DNA from: an uncultured Elusimicrobia bacterium
GTDB taxonomy: Bacteria; RUG730
Assembly (NCBI GenBank): GCA_900321865.1
Contig: ONXP01000044.1
Span: 1 to 12,984 of the forward strand
Direction: 5' to 3'
Length of the DNA: 12,984 nucleotides
Below are positions 1-7,165 of this stretch, piece after piece. A program made the position numbers and the translations under genes. The first letter of the stretch is position 1. Every line of letters begins with the position of its first letter. The notes beneath the pieces are model-generated. The model did not search any database. It was not told where the DNA came from and saw nothing but the letters and a program-made list of their open reading frames with translations.

Positions 1-823
1 AATCAGGAGAAGTAATATGATATGCATCGTCAGTAGCACCAAAACCAGAAACTTCAGCATATATTTTTGCTCCTCTTTTCATAGCATGTTCTAATGTTTC
101 TAAAACTAAAATTCCAGATCCTTCTCCCATAACAAACCCATCTCTATCCCTATCAAATGGTCTAGAAGCTTTACTAGGATCTAAATTAGTAGAAAGTGCT
201 TTCATAGAACAAAACCCAGCCATACCTAGTGGAGTTATAGCTGCCTCAGTTCCTCCTGTAATAGCAACATCTATTTTTCCTAACCTTAAAGCATCCAAAG
301 AAGCCCCCACTGCATGGGTTGCACTAGCACAAGCAGTAGATATAGAATAATTTATTCCTCTTAATCCAAACTCTATAGCTATTTCCCCAGGAGCCATATT
401 TGTAATAAGCATAGGAATTAAAAACGGAGTTACCCTGCGTGGTCCTTTTTCAATTAAAATTTTATTTTGAGTCTCAATTGTATTAAGACCACCTATACCG
501 CACCCTAATATTACCCCTATTTTTTCTTTATTTTCTTTTTCTAAATCTAACTCAGAATCTTCTATAGCCATCCTAGCAGATGCCACAGCAAATTGGGTAA
601 AACGCTCCATCTTTTTTATCTTTTTTAGTTCAATATAACTTTTTGGGTCAAAATTCTTAACTATACCAGCAATTTTACAACTATAATCAGTCGTATCAAA
701 AAAATCTATATTTGAAACTCCAGATTCACCTTTTAAAGCTGCACTCCAAAAATTATCAACTCCTATACCTATCGGGCTAATAACTCCCATTCCAGTAACA
801 ACTATTCGTTTATGAGAATTCAT
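1..823 (-). CDS. fabF: Beta-ketoacyl-ACP synthase II (KAS II), 3' end cut by window edge
   Basis: This condensing enzyme of cytoplasmic type II fatty-acid synthesis extends acyl-ACP with malonyl-ACP, releasing CO2. The first 274 residues are visible. They begin MNSHKRIVVTGMGVISPIG, the usual FabF N-terminus, and carry the nucleophile motif STACASATHA with Cys165. The segments TNMAPGEIAIEFG, ITGGTEAAITPLGMAGF and FDRDRDGFVMGEGSG also match FabF. The two catalytic histidines lie beyond the left edge. The ATG at 821-823 has a GTGAGG Shine-Dalgarno 6 nt upstream. It is the last visible gene of the yceD-rpmF-plsX-fabDG-acpP-fabF cluster, 30 nt after acpP. The N-terminus and the position after acpP favour FabF over FabB. 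Intactness of the C-terminus cannot be judged. Confidence 0.96.
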   Translation of the reverse strand, partial: MNSHKRIVVTGMGVISPIGIGVDNFWSAALKGESGVSNIDFFDTTDYSCKIAGIVKNFDPKSYIELKKIKKMERFTQFAVASARMAIEDSELDLEKENKEKIGVILGCGIGGLNTIETQNKILIEKGPRRVTPFLIPMLITNMAPGEIAIEFGLRGINYSISTACASATHAVGASLDALRLGKIDVAITGGTEAAITPLGMAGFCSMKALSTNLDPSKASRPFDRDRDGFVMGEGSGILVLETLEHAMKRGAKIYAEVSGFGATDDAYHITSPD

Positions 824-853
824 AAAAAACCTCACAAAAACCTTTAAAAAACA

Positions 854-1099
854 CTAATTAATACCTTTTTTTTCTTTAATATAACTAATAGCTTTTCCAA
901 CTGTTGTAATTTTCTCTGCATCCTCATCAGGAATTTCTATATCAAATTCTTCTTCAAAAGCCATAACTAACTCTACTGTATCTAAAGAATCAGCTCCAAA
1001 ATCATTAATAAAAGATGAATCTGCATTAATAGAAGATGCATCTACCCCTAATTGTTCTACTATAATCTCTTTTACCTTTTCCTCAATATTTACTGCCAT
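854..1099 (-). CDS. acpP: Acyl carrier protein
   Basis: The 81-residue acidic acyl carrier protein holds growing acyl chains on a 4'-phosphopantetheine arm during fatty-acid synthesis. The modification motif is [18 protein letters not shown], with Ser38 as the attachment site, followed by the acidic recognition helix II. I chose the ATG at 1097-1099 because an AGGAG sits 6 nt upstream. A TTG two codons earlier is open, but that AGGAG abuts it with no spacing, so it cannot serve it. The gene lies between fabG and fabF, the standard order. The 50-nt gap to fabG is the longest gap within the fab block and is AT-only apart from the ribosome binding site; a private promoter there is possible but no good -35/-10 pair is visible. 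Confidence 0.97.
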   Translation of the reverse strand: MAVNIEEKVKEIIVEQLGVDASSINADSSFINDFGADSLDTVELVMAFEEEFDIEIPDEDAEKITTVGKAISYIKEKKGIN

Positions 1100-1149
1100 A
1101 ATCAACTCCTTAAAAAAAATAATTTATTTTTATATTTTAATAACAAAAA

Positions 1150-1896
1150 TTATATAATTATTCCACCGTCTACTTGTAAAACTTGACCTGTAATATAATC
1201 AGAATCGCTAGAAGATAAAAATAGACATGCCTTGGCTATATCACTAGGTTCCCCTAATCTTTTTAAAGGAATATTAGAAGTTAACTTTTCTTTTGCATTA
1301 TCATCTAAAAATTCCGTCATTTTAGTCGCAATAAATCCTGGTGCTATAGCATTTACATTAATATTTCTAGAACCTAATTCTTTAGCACAAGTTTTAGTCA
1401 GTGCTATTATTCCACCTTTTGAAGCAGAATAATTAGCCTGTCCTGCATTTCCTCTAACTCCAACTATAGAAGATATGCTTATAATTTTTCCATATCTTTT
1501 CTTTAACATATATTTTGAAACTGATTTTATACAATTAAAAGTACCTTTTAAATTTATATCTAAAACAAAATCCCAATCTTTTTCTGTCATTTTTAAAATC
1601 AAGCCGTCTCTCGTCACTCCAGCATTATTTACTAAAATATCAATTTTCCCAAAATCAGCTATAACAGATTTTACTACTTCTTCTACAAGATCAGAATTTG
1701 AGACATCTAACTTATAAGCCTTTGAATTAACACCTTTTTCTTTTATCAAATCTGATGTTTCTTTTGCTAAATCAATATTTACATCACTTATGCATATGTC
1801 TGCTCCAGCATCTGCTAAAGTTAATGCTATTTCCTTTCCGATGCCTTGCCCAGAACCAGTGATTAGAGCAACTTTACCAGATAATTTATTATCCAT
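1150..1896 (-). CDS. fabG: 3-oxoacyl-ACP reductase
   Basis: This NADPH-dependent short-chain dehydrogenase reduces 3-ketoacyl-ACP to 3-hydroxyacyl-ACP in each elongation cycle. With the start chosen here the protein is 248 residues, normal for FabG. It has the cofactor loop TGSGQGIG (13-20), NNAG (90-93) and the catalytic Ser143, Tyr156 and Lys160 in SSIVGVRGNAGQANYSASK, then the usual APGFIATKM and GQVLQVDGG near the C-terminus. An ATG at 1917 overlaps the fabD stop (TAATG) and would add seven residues. The ATG at 1896 is preferred because a strong GGAGGT lies just upstream (4 nt spacing) and because MDNKLSGKVALITG is the family's normal N-terminus. It sits between fabD and acpP as expected. 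Confidence 0.95.
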   Translation of the reverse strand: MDNKLSGKVALITGSGQGIGKEIALTLADAGADICISDVNIDLAKETSDLIKEKGVNSKAYKLDVSNSDLVEEVVKSVIADFGKIDILVNNAGVTRDGLILKMTEKDWDFVLDINLKGTFNCIKSVSKYMLKKRYGKIISISSIVGVRGNAGQANYSASKGGIIALTKTCAKELGSRNINVNAIAPGFIATKMTEFLDDNAKEKLTSNIPLKRLGEPSDIAKACLFLSSSDSDYITGQVLQVDGGIII

Positions 1897-1916
1897 TTTA
1901 CCTCCAACTAAATACA

Positions 1917-2855
1917 TTATGATTTAATAAAAGAAAGAAAATCATCTTTTTTTTCAATATTAAAAACCTTTAAAGATGAATCTATTTTTTTATTAAGACC
2001 TGATAAAACCTTCCCAGGCCCAACTTCTAAAATAGTATTTATACCATTTTTAACAAAGAATTTAACTGTTTCTACCCACTTCACAGAATGATTTACTTGA
2101 TTTATCATCAAATTTTTTATTTTATCTATATCAGTTTCACAAGAAGCATTGTAATTAAAAACAACAGGTATCTTAGGAGACGACAATTGATATTTTTTTA
2201 ATTCAACCGACAATTTTTCGCTAGCCATATTCATAAAAGAAGAATGAAAAGAACCAGTTACATTTAATTTAACAACTCTTTTTGCTCCAGAAGATAAAAA
2301 TTTTTCTTCTATAATTTTGAAATTCTCATCATTTCCAAGATAACTGCAAACAGTTTGAGATGGAGAATTATAATTCGCAACTTCTATTTTTTCCCCAAGA
2401 ATATTTAAATCTTTTACAATACTTTCTATTTTATCCGAAGAAATTCCTAAAACTGCCACCATTTTCCCAATATTTTTATTAGATGCTTCCTTTAAAAACC
2501 CACCTCTTTTTGAAACCAATTTCAAACAATCTTCAAAAGATAATATTTCACTAGATGCTATAGCACTATACTCACCCAAACTATGACCTGCTAAAAACTT
2601 AGGAATAATTCCTTCTTCTCTTAGAAGTGAGAAAATCGCAGAACTTAGGGTATATATTGCAACTTGGGCATTGTCTGTTTCCCTTAATAAATCAGGATCG
2701 CCAGAAAAAATTAAACTTTTTAGATCTGACCCTTTTATTTCATTCATCATATCAAAATATTTTTTCACTAAATCAAAAGAATCATAAAAATCTTTTCCCA
2801 TTCCAATATACTGAGACCCTTGACCAGGAAAAACTATCGCTAAATTTTCTAACAT
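1917..2855 (-). CDS. fabD: Malonyl-CoA:ACP transacylase
   Basis: The enzyme transfers malonyl from CoA to ACP, supplying the extender unit for FabF. Its 312 residues match the family length. Visible motifs are FPGQGSQYIGMG (9-20), the nucleophile elbow GHSLGEYSA with Ser92, and GSFHSSFM with catalytic His204, plus EVGPGKVLSGL near the C-terminus. The ATG follows the plsX TGA by 3 nt, and its ribosome binding site GGAG lies inside the last plsX codons, so the two genes are probably translationally coupled. The segment around NYNSPSQTVCSYLG is slightly unusual: a glycine-containing loop (SPGQxVxSG) is common there. fabH, normally just upstream, is absent. Confidence 0.96.
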   Translation of the reverse strand: MLENLAIVFPGQGSQYIGMGKDFYDSFDLVKKYFDMMNEIKGSDLKSLIFSGDPDLLRETDNAQVAIYTLSSAIFSLLREEGIIPKFLAGHSLGEYSAIASSEILSFEDCLKLVSKRGGFLKEASNKNIGKMVAVLGISSDKIESIVKDLNILGEKIEVANYNSPSQTVCSYLGNDENFKIIEEKFLSSGAKRVVKLNVTGSFHSSFMNMASEKLSVELKKYQLSSPKIPVVFNYNASCETDIDKIKNLMINQVNHSVKWVETVKFFVKNGINTILEVGPGKVLSGLNKKIDSSLKVFNIEKKDDFLSFIKS

Positions 2856-2858
2856 AAA

Positions 2859-3884
2859 TCACTCCACCAAACTTTTATCATGTTGATCAAAAGCATCAGC
2901 TATATATTTATTTAAATCATTTGATACACAAAATAATGCAAATTTTATAGCATTTTTTATCGCAAAACTGTTAGAATTGCCATGAGATATAATGGTAATT
3001 CCTCTTGTTCCCATAAGCAAAGCTCCACCATATTCCTTAGGATCAACTTTTTTCTTAAGATCTGCAAAAACTGGTAAAAAAAATAACGAAGCTAATCTTC
3101 TAAATAAATTTTTTTGAACAGATTTTTTAATGAACTTCATTAAAAAATTTGCAACACCTTCTGACACTTTTAAAACAATATTCCCAACAAATCCATCACA
3201 AACTACCACATCACAAGATCCATCATTAATATTTTTCCCCTCTACATTCCCTATAAAATTAATATTAGCATTTTTCAAAAGTTCAAAAGATTTAATAGAA
3301 AGTTCATTTCCCTTTCCTTCTTCATTCCCTATACTAAGAAGACCAACTCTAGGATTAGAAATTTTTAGAATCTTTTCAGCATAAATAACACCCATAATAG
3401 AAAACTGTAAAATACATTCTGGAGTAATATCTACATTTGCCCCTGCATCAATCAAAACTGTATGCCGAAAAATATTAGGCATAGTAGTCACGATAGCAGG
3501 TCTCTTTACTCCAGGAATTCTCCTAAGATGCATAAGAGAAGCTGTCATAGTAGCCCCAGAATTACCAGGAGAAACATATGCATCAGCTTTTTTCTCTTCT
3601 ACTAATTTAGCTGCCATCATAACTGATGAATTAGGCTTTGATTTACAAGCCCTAACCGGTGTTTCATCCATTTTTATAACTTCGTCAGTATGCACAATTG
3701 AAACATTAGAAAGATCCGTTTTATTCCTAAATTTATCCAACTCTTTAGAAATAACATTTTCATTTCCAACTAAAATCAAATCAAAATCTTTATTTTCTAA
3801 AGCAATATCTAAAGATCCTTTAACCAAAATGCTAGGTGGATTGTCCCCACTCATCACATCAACTGCTATTTTAAATCTTTTCAT
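2859..3884 (-). CDS. plsX: Phosphate acyltransferase PlsX
   Basis: PlsX converts acyl-ACP plus phosphate to acyl-phosphate, the donor used by PlsY to make lysophosphatidic acid, and so links fatty-acid synthesis to membrane phospholipid synthesis. It is a peripheral membrane protein. The 341 residues include the N-terminal IAVDVMSGDNPP (family form DxMGGDxxP), VSPGNSGATMTASL, a long conserved RPAIVTTMP/VLIDAGANVD region, and VVVCDGFVGNIVLKVSEG, all PlsX hallmarks. The start at 3884 gives the normal N-terminus, but no Shine-Dalgarno is visible in the 19-nt gap after rpmF, which is unlike fabD, fabG and acpP. The position after yceD and rpmF is the conserved bacterial order. Confidence 0.95.
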   Translation of the reverse strand: MKRFKIAVDVMSGDNPPSILVKGSLDIALENKDFDLILVGNENVISKELDKFRNKTDLSNVSIVHTDEVIKMDETPVRACKSKPNSSVMMAAKLVEEKKADAYVSPGNSGATMTASLMHLRRIPGVKRPAIVTTMPNIFRHTVLIDAGANVDITPECILQFSIMGVIYAEKILKISNPRVGLLSIGNEEGKGNELSIKSFELLKNANINFIGNVEGKNINDGSCDVVVCDGFVGNIVLKVSEGVANFLMKFIKKSVQKNLFRRLASLFFLPVFADLKKKVDPKEYGGALLMGTRGITIISHGNSNSFAIKNAIKFALFCVSNDLNKYIADAFDQHDKSLVE

Positions 3885-3903
3885 ATATTTTATTAGTTTA
3901 CAA

Positions 3904-4122
3904 TTAAATTTCTTGGACTGATGCCGGAGATTCTTTTTCTTTTTTGATTTTTATCATTACAGCTATCTGTCCATTGTAATGACCACACACAGAACATGCC
4001 CTATGTGGCATAACCAAATTACCACAATTAGTGCAATTTAAAAAAGACGGTTCTTGCAATTTCCAATTAGCTCGCCTTTTATCCCTTCTTGATCTTGAAT
4101 GTCTTCTTTTAGGATTAGCCAT
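3904..4122 (-). CDS. rpmF: 50S ribosomal protein L32
   Basis: This is a 72-residue large-subunit ribosomal protein. The basic N-terminus MANPKRRHSRSRRDKRR is diagnostic for L32. A zinc-ribbon of the C-x2-C...C-x2-C type follows: Cys30, Cys33, Cys43 and Cys46 in NCTNCGNLVMPHRACSVCGHY. All four cysteines are present, so this is the zinc-binding rather than the cysteine-less paralogue. The C-terminal tail after about residue 58 is acidic/lysine-rich and poorly conserved in the family. The ATG has a GAGGG 8 nt upstream. It lies 21 nt after yceD, the standard yceD-rpmF pair at the head of the lipid operon. Confidence 0.97.
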   Translation of the reverse strand: MANPKRRHSRSRRDKRRANWKLQEPSFLNCTNCGNLVMPHRACSVCGHYNGQIAVMIKIKKEKESPASVQEI

Positions 4123-4143
4123 AGTAAATTCCCTCTATATTTT

Positions 4144-4635
4144 TTAATTTTTATTAATTTTATCAAAAATATCTTTAAAAAAATAACTTTTTTTTTCTTT
4201 ATCACAAGAACACTGTTTTTTGTTTAAATTAGTTCCACAAATATCGCACAAACCCTTGCAATCATCTTTACAAACATAAACATAAGGAACATTGAGCCAA
4301 TAATTTTCGTTAATAAGACTTTCGATGTTTATAAATGTATCAGAATCAGAAAATTTAAGATCTTCAGTGAAATCTAAACTTAAAATATGTTCAAATTCTT
4401 CTAAACATCGTCCACAAATCTTTTTAGAGAAAAATTGTAATTTCCCATCTAAAAACAAAAAATTATTAGGAACATACTTGCAATGCAAATCTACATTCAT
4501 TTTAAAAAGATCTGGATCATCTAAAAATTTTAAACTTTCAATGTCAGAAAAAGAATTCTTTATGTTAATATCTTCTAAACGAACAATATCTTTAATATTA
4601 ATATTAAAAGCATTATTTTTCTTAATATTTGACAT
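4144..4635 (-). CDS. yceD: YceD/DUF177 family protein
   Basis: This 163-residue protein of the DUF177 (YceD) family is nearly always encoded next to rpmF. Members have been linked to 23S rRNA/large-subunit biogenesis, but the mechanism is not firmly known. The visible signature is two paired-cysteine segments: Cys74-x2-Cys77 in KKICGRCLEEFEH, and Cys126, Cys130 and Cys133 in DDCKGLCDICGTNLN, plus Cys142/Cys144. This suggests a metal site. The central stretch is acidic. There is no Shine-Dalgarno before the ATG. Instead a TTGACA-N17-TAGATT promoter ends 8 nt upstream, so the transcript would start almost at the ATG. It is the first gene of the yceD-rpmF-plsX-fab unit. Confidence 0.9.
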   Translation of the reverse strand: MSNIKKNNAFNINIKDIVRLEDINIKNSFSDIESLKFLDDPDLFKMNVDLHCKYVPNNFLFLDGKLQFFSKKICGRCLEEFEHILSLDFTEDLKFSDSDTFINIESLINENYWLNVPYVYVCKDDCKGLCDICGTNLNKKQCSCDKEKKSYFFKDIFDKINKN

Positions 4636-4643
4636 AATGTAAA

Positions 4644-4672
4644 AATCTATTCATTTTTATAATATTTGTCAA
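4644..4672 (-). promoter_or_regulatory. Candidate sigma70-type promoter of the yceD-rpmF-plsX-fab operon
   Basis: On the minus strand TTGACA (4667-4672, perfect -35) is followed by a 17-nt spacer and TAGATT (4644-4649, four of six bases of TATAAT). It falls exactly in the 46-nt gap between mtaB and yceD. A start 6-8 nt below the -10 box would lie at about 4636-4638, next to the yceD ATG at 4635, giving a leaderless or nearly leaderless message. In DNA this AT-rich -10 matches arise by chance, but the perfect -35 contains G and C and the placement fits. Confidence 0.6.
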
Positions 4673-4681
4673 TTATTTTAT

Positions 4682-6109
4682 TTATTCTACTCTAAAAAAA
4701 AATTGTCTTTTATCATTCATATCAATATTTTTTAGATTAGCCATAAACATTAAGCCATTTTTTGGCAATTTTTTAACTAAATTTTTTGATACCAAGCCCT
4801 TTATATAATTTTTTGTATATCCACTGTAATAATTTTCTTTTTTAATAGAATCTTCTAATAAAATTTCTAAATTTTTATTCATAAATTTTTCTAGGCTTAA
4901 CCTAGTCAATTTTTCATTTAAATCAAATAAAATTTTTTCCCTATTTTCCATAATTTCTGGCAAAATCAAAAGTTTTTTATTTTCTTTTAAAATTTTTTCT
5001 GCAAAAGTCCCTTCTCTAACAGAAAAAGGGAATATGTGAATGCCATCTATTTTATTTTCTTCTAAAAATCTTAATGTCCTTTCAAAATTTTTTTCTGTTT
5101 CCCCTAAATACCCAACTATCAAATCTATAGTAATTCTAACATCTGGTATAAGTTTCCTAATTTTTACAAATAAATTATGCAAATATTCTGTATCATATTT
5201 TCTATTCATATTATGTAAAACCTCATCATCTCCTGATTGAATAGGAATATGAAAATGTTCGCATAAATTGTTATTTTTTAGCAAATTTTCACTAAACACA
5301 CCCAAAAGCTCATCTGTTATTTCTGTCGGTTCTATCGAGCTAATTCTAATTCTGGGAATTTCTTTAAAACTAGAGATATATTTTATTACATCTTCTAATT
5401 TTACTGTTTTCCCGCCATAAAAATTATTATATAAACCTATTCTTATACCCGTCAAAACGATTTCTTTGTATTCTAAGTCAATAGCATTTTTTATTTCTTC
5501 TTTAATTTTATCAAAAGACAAAGAAAATATTTTATTTCTAACAAAAGGAACGATACAATAACTGCAAAAACTATTGCATCCATCTTGAATTTTTAAAAAA
5601 TTTCTGGTTTTATTTCTGTATAAATTTTTATTGATATCAGAAAGATTAAATTTTTGAGAAGAAATAAATTTTTCAAGTTCCTCAATAATATTATTTATAT
5701 ATTTTTTTTCTTCAATAATATTTTCTAATTTTTGTTTATAATCATCGCCCAATAAAGATTTTAGTTTAAATAAAAAATAAAAAAAAATTTCAATTTTTTC
5801 TTTATCCTGATTTTTAACTAAAATAATTTTTTTAAGATGTTTTTTTTCAATCAATTCCTGATACAAAGAATCAAAAAGCCTTTCTACCATACAACCAGTT
5901 ATTATCAAAAAATTAGTTTCCAAACTAGAATTAATAAATTTATTTATCAAATATCTGGATTTTGAATCTGCTTTTTTTGTCAAAGTACAAGTGTTTATAA
6001 TACCAAAATCATACAAATTATATTTAAATAAAATTTTTCCAATATCATCTGCTTCTACTTGGTTTACTTTGCAACCTAAAAATTTTATTTTTTCCTTAAT
6101 ATTTTTCAT
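4682..6109 (-). CDS. mtaB: tRNA t6A37 methylthiotransferase MtaB
   Basis: This radical-SAM enzyme would add a methylthio group to N6-threonylcarbamoyladenosine-37 in tRNAs reading ANN codons. Numbered from the ATG at 6109 (475 residues), the UPF0004 domain supplies Cys13 (LGCKVNQ), Cys41 (NTCTLT) and Cys73 (TGCMVE) for one 4Fe-4S cluster. Cys178, Cys182 and Cys185 in GCNSFCSYC form the radical-SAM cluster. IRISSIEPTEI and HIPIQSGDD favour MtaB over MiaB or RimO, and a C-terminal TRAM-like region follows. About 105 residues separate Cys73 and Cys178 instead of about 75, the extra part being a charged Lys/Glu/Ile linker. A TTG two codons earlier overlaps the mltG stop (TTGA). Neither start has a clear ribosome binding site. 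Confidence 0.88.
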   Translation of the reverse strand: MKNIKEKIKFLGCKVNQVEADDIGKILFKYNLYDFGIINTCTLTKKADSKSRYLINKFINSSLETNFLIITGCMVERLFDSLYQELIEKKHLKKIILVKNQDKEKIEIFFYFLFKLKSLLGDDYKQKLENIIEEKKYINNIIEELEKFISSQKFNLSDINKNLYRNKTRNFLKIQDGCNSFCSYCIVPFVRNKIFSLSFDKIKEEIKNAIDLEYKEIVLTGIRIGLYNNFYGGKTVKLEDVIKYISSFKEIPRIRISSIEPTEITDELLGVFSENLLKNNNLCEHFHIPIQSGDDEVLHNMNRKYDTEYLHNLFVKIRKLIPDVRITIDLIVGYLGETEKNFERTLRFLEENKIDGIHIFPFSVREGTFAEKILKENKKLLILPEIMENREKILFDLNEKLTRLSLEKFMNKNLEILLEDSIKKENYYSGYTKNYIKGLVSKNLVKKLPKNGLMFMANLKNIDMNDKRQFFFRVE

Positions 6110-6111
6110 TT

Positions 6112-7074
6112 TCAATACACAATATTAATTTTTTTAGCCTTTTCATGTTCTGCAATAGTTTTTGAAAATATATGTGAACCGTCATGCTTTTTATTAGTTA
6201 AAAAAAACAAAAAATCAGTTTCCTTAGGATTAATTGATGCAATTATGGATTTTATGCCGGGGGAACATATTGGTCCTTTTGGCAAACCTAAATTTTTATA
6301 AGTATTATACTCTGATTCTATTTCCAAATCTTTATACAAAAGTCTAGATTTTATTTTTCCTGTTTTCATTTTTATAGCATACTGCACTGTAGCGCACGAT
6401 TGTAATAAAATATTTTTTTTAAGTCTATTATAAAAAACTGAAGAAATTAAATCTCTTTCCTCGTCTATTTTTGCTTCTTTTTCTATAATGGATGCTAAAA
6501 TCATAATTTTTTGCCTATCCATATCATTTGTAAACAAATTTTTTGTTTTATATAAAAATTCTTCATACATTTTATTTATAATAGTTTCTTCTGACATACT
6601 TTTTATAAAAAAATATGTGTCAGGATAAAGATACCCTTCTAAATTTCTTTCATCTATAATTTTTAAAAAAGTATCCTTTTTCCCCAGATTATAACTAGAA
6701 AGTCTTTCTGCTATATCAAATTTATCAAATCCTTCTGGAATATTTACCAAAATATTTTTTTCTCTTCCTTTTCTCAATTTATCAATTATCTCTCTATAAG
6801 AATCTTTGTAAGAAAATTCGTATACTCCAGCCATCAAAGATTTTTCAGAATGATAAAGTTTTATTAAAAGTTTAAAATAAAAAGGACTTTTGATTAAATT
6901 TTTTTCTTTTAAAATTTTAGCAATAGAATTAACACTCATCCCATTTTTTATTTCTAACATCACAATATTATCATTAATTTTATTAAAATTATTAAAATTT
7001 TCAGCAAAAATAAAACAATTTATAAAAAACATAAAACAAAAAATTTTAAAAAAATTACAAAAAAATTTCTGCAT
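6112..7074 (-). CDS. mltG: Endolytic murein transglycosylase MltG (YceG family)
   Basis: MltG is an inner-membrane-anchored enzyme that cleaves nascent peptidoglycan glycan strands and is thought to act as a terminase of chain growth. From the ATG at 7074 it has 320 residues. An N-terminal hydrophobic segment (about residues 2-24, very Phe-rich) is a membrane anchor or uncleaved signal. Next come a LysM-like region with GMSVNSIAKILKEKNLI, the family block LEGYLYPDTYF, and the catalytic-glutamate motif ASIIEKEA with Glu198. LLQSCATVQYA and GLPKGPICSPG follow. An in-frame TTG at 7092 would add MKRSSF, putting more positive charge before the anchor; no strong ribosome binding site decides. The 5' end is extremely AT-rich (about 12% GC in 7021-7080). 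mtaB follows after only 2 nt. Confidence 0.9.
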   Translation of the reverse strand: MQKFFCNFFKIFCFMFFINCFIFAENFNNFNKINDNIVMLEIKNGMSVNSIAKILKEKNLIKSPFYFKLLIKLYHSEKSLMAGVYEFSYKDSYREIIDKLRKGREKNILVNIPEGFDKFDIAERLSSYNLGKKDTFLKIIDERNLEGYLYPDTYFFIKSMSEETIINKMYEEFLYKTKNLFTNDMDRQKIMILASIIEKEAKIDEERDLISSVFYNRLKKNILLQSCATVQYAIKMKTGKIKSRLLYKDLEIESEYNTYKNLGLPKGPICSPGIKSIIASINPKETDFLFFLTNKKHDGSHIFSKTIAEHEKAKKINIVY

Positions 7075-7117
7075 AAATGAACTTCTTTTCAATTTACTTT
7101 TTTTTAAAAAATATGTT

Positions 7118-7136
7118 ATTATAGACTATCTATAAT
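7118..7136. promoter_or_regulatory. Perfect inverted repeat with divergent TATAAT boxes between mltG and mlaE
   Basis: ATTATAGA (7118-7125), CTA, TCTATAAT (7129-7136) is a perfect 8-bp dyad with a 3-nt centre. Each arm carries a TATAAT: plus strand at 7131-7136 (29 nt before the mlaE ATG) and minus strand at 7118-7123 (43 nt before the mltG ATG). These could be overlapping divergent -10 elements and/or an operator. No good -35 hexamer lies 16-18 nt upstream of either box, and inverted repeats of A/T letters are common at this composition, so the role is tentative. Confidence 0.4.
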
Positions 7137-7165
7137 TATTATTATATTACTTCAAAAAATTAAAA

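Noticed and set aside
1100-1149. Possible internal promoter before acpP (TTGTTA with AT-rich -10-like sequences)
   Set aside because: No -10 with acceptable spacing scores above the AT-rich background.
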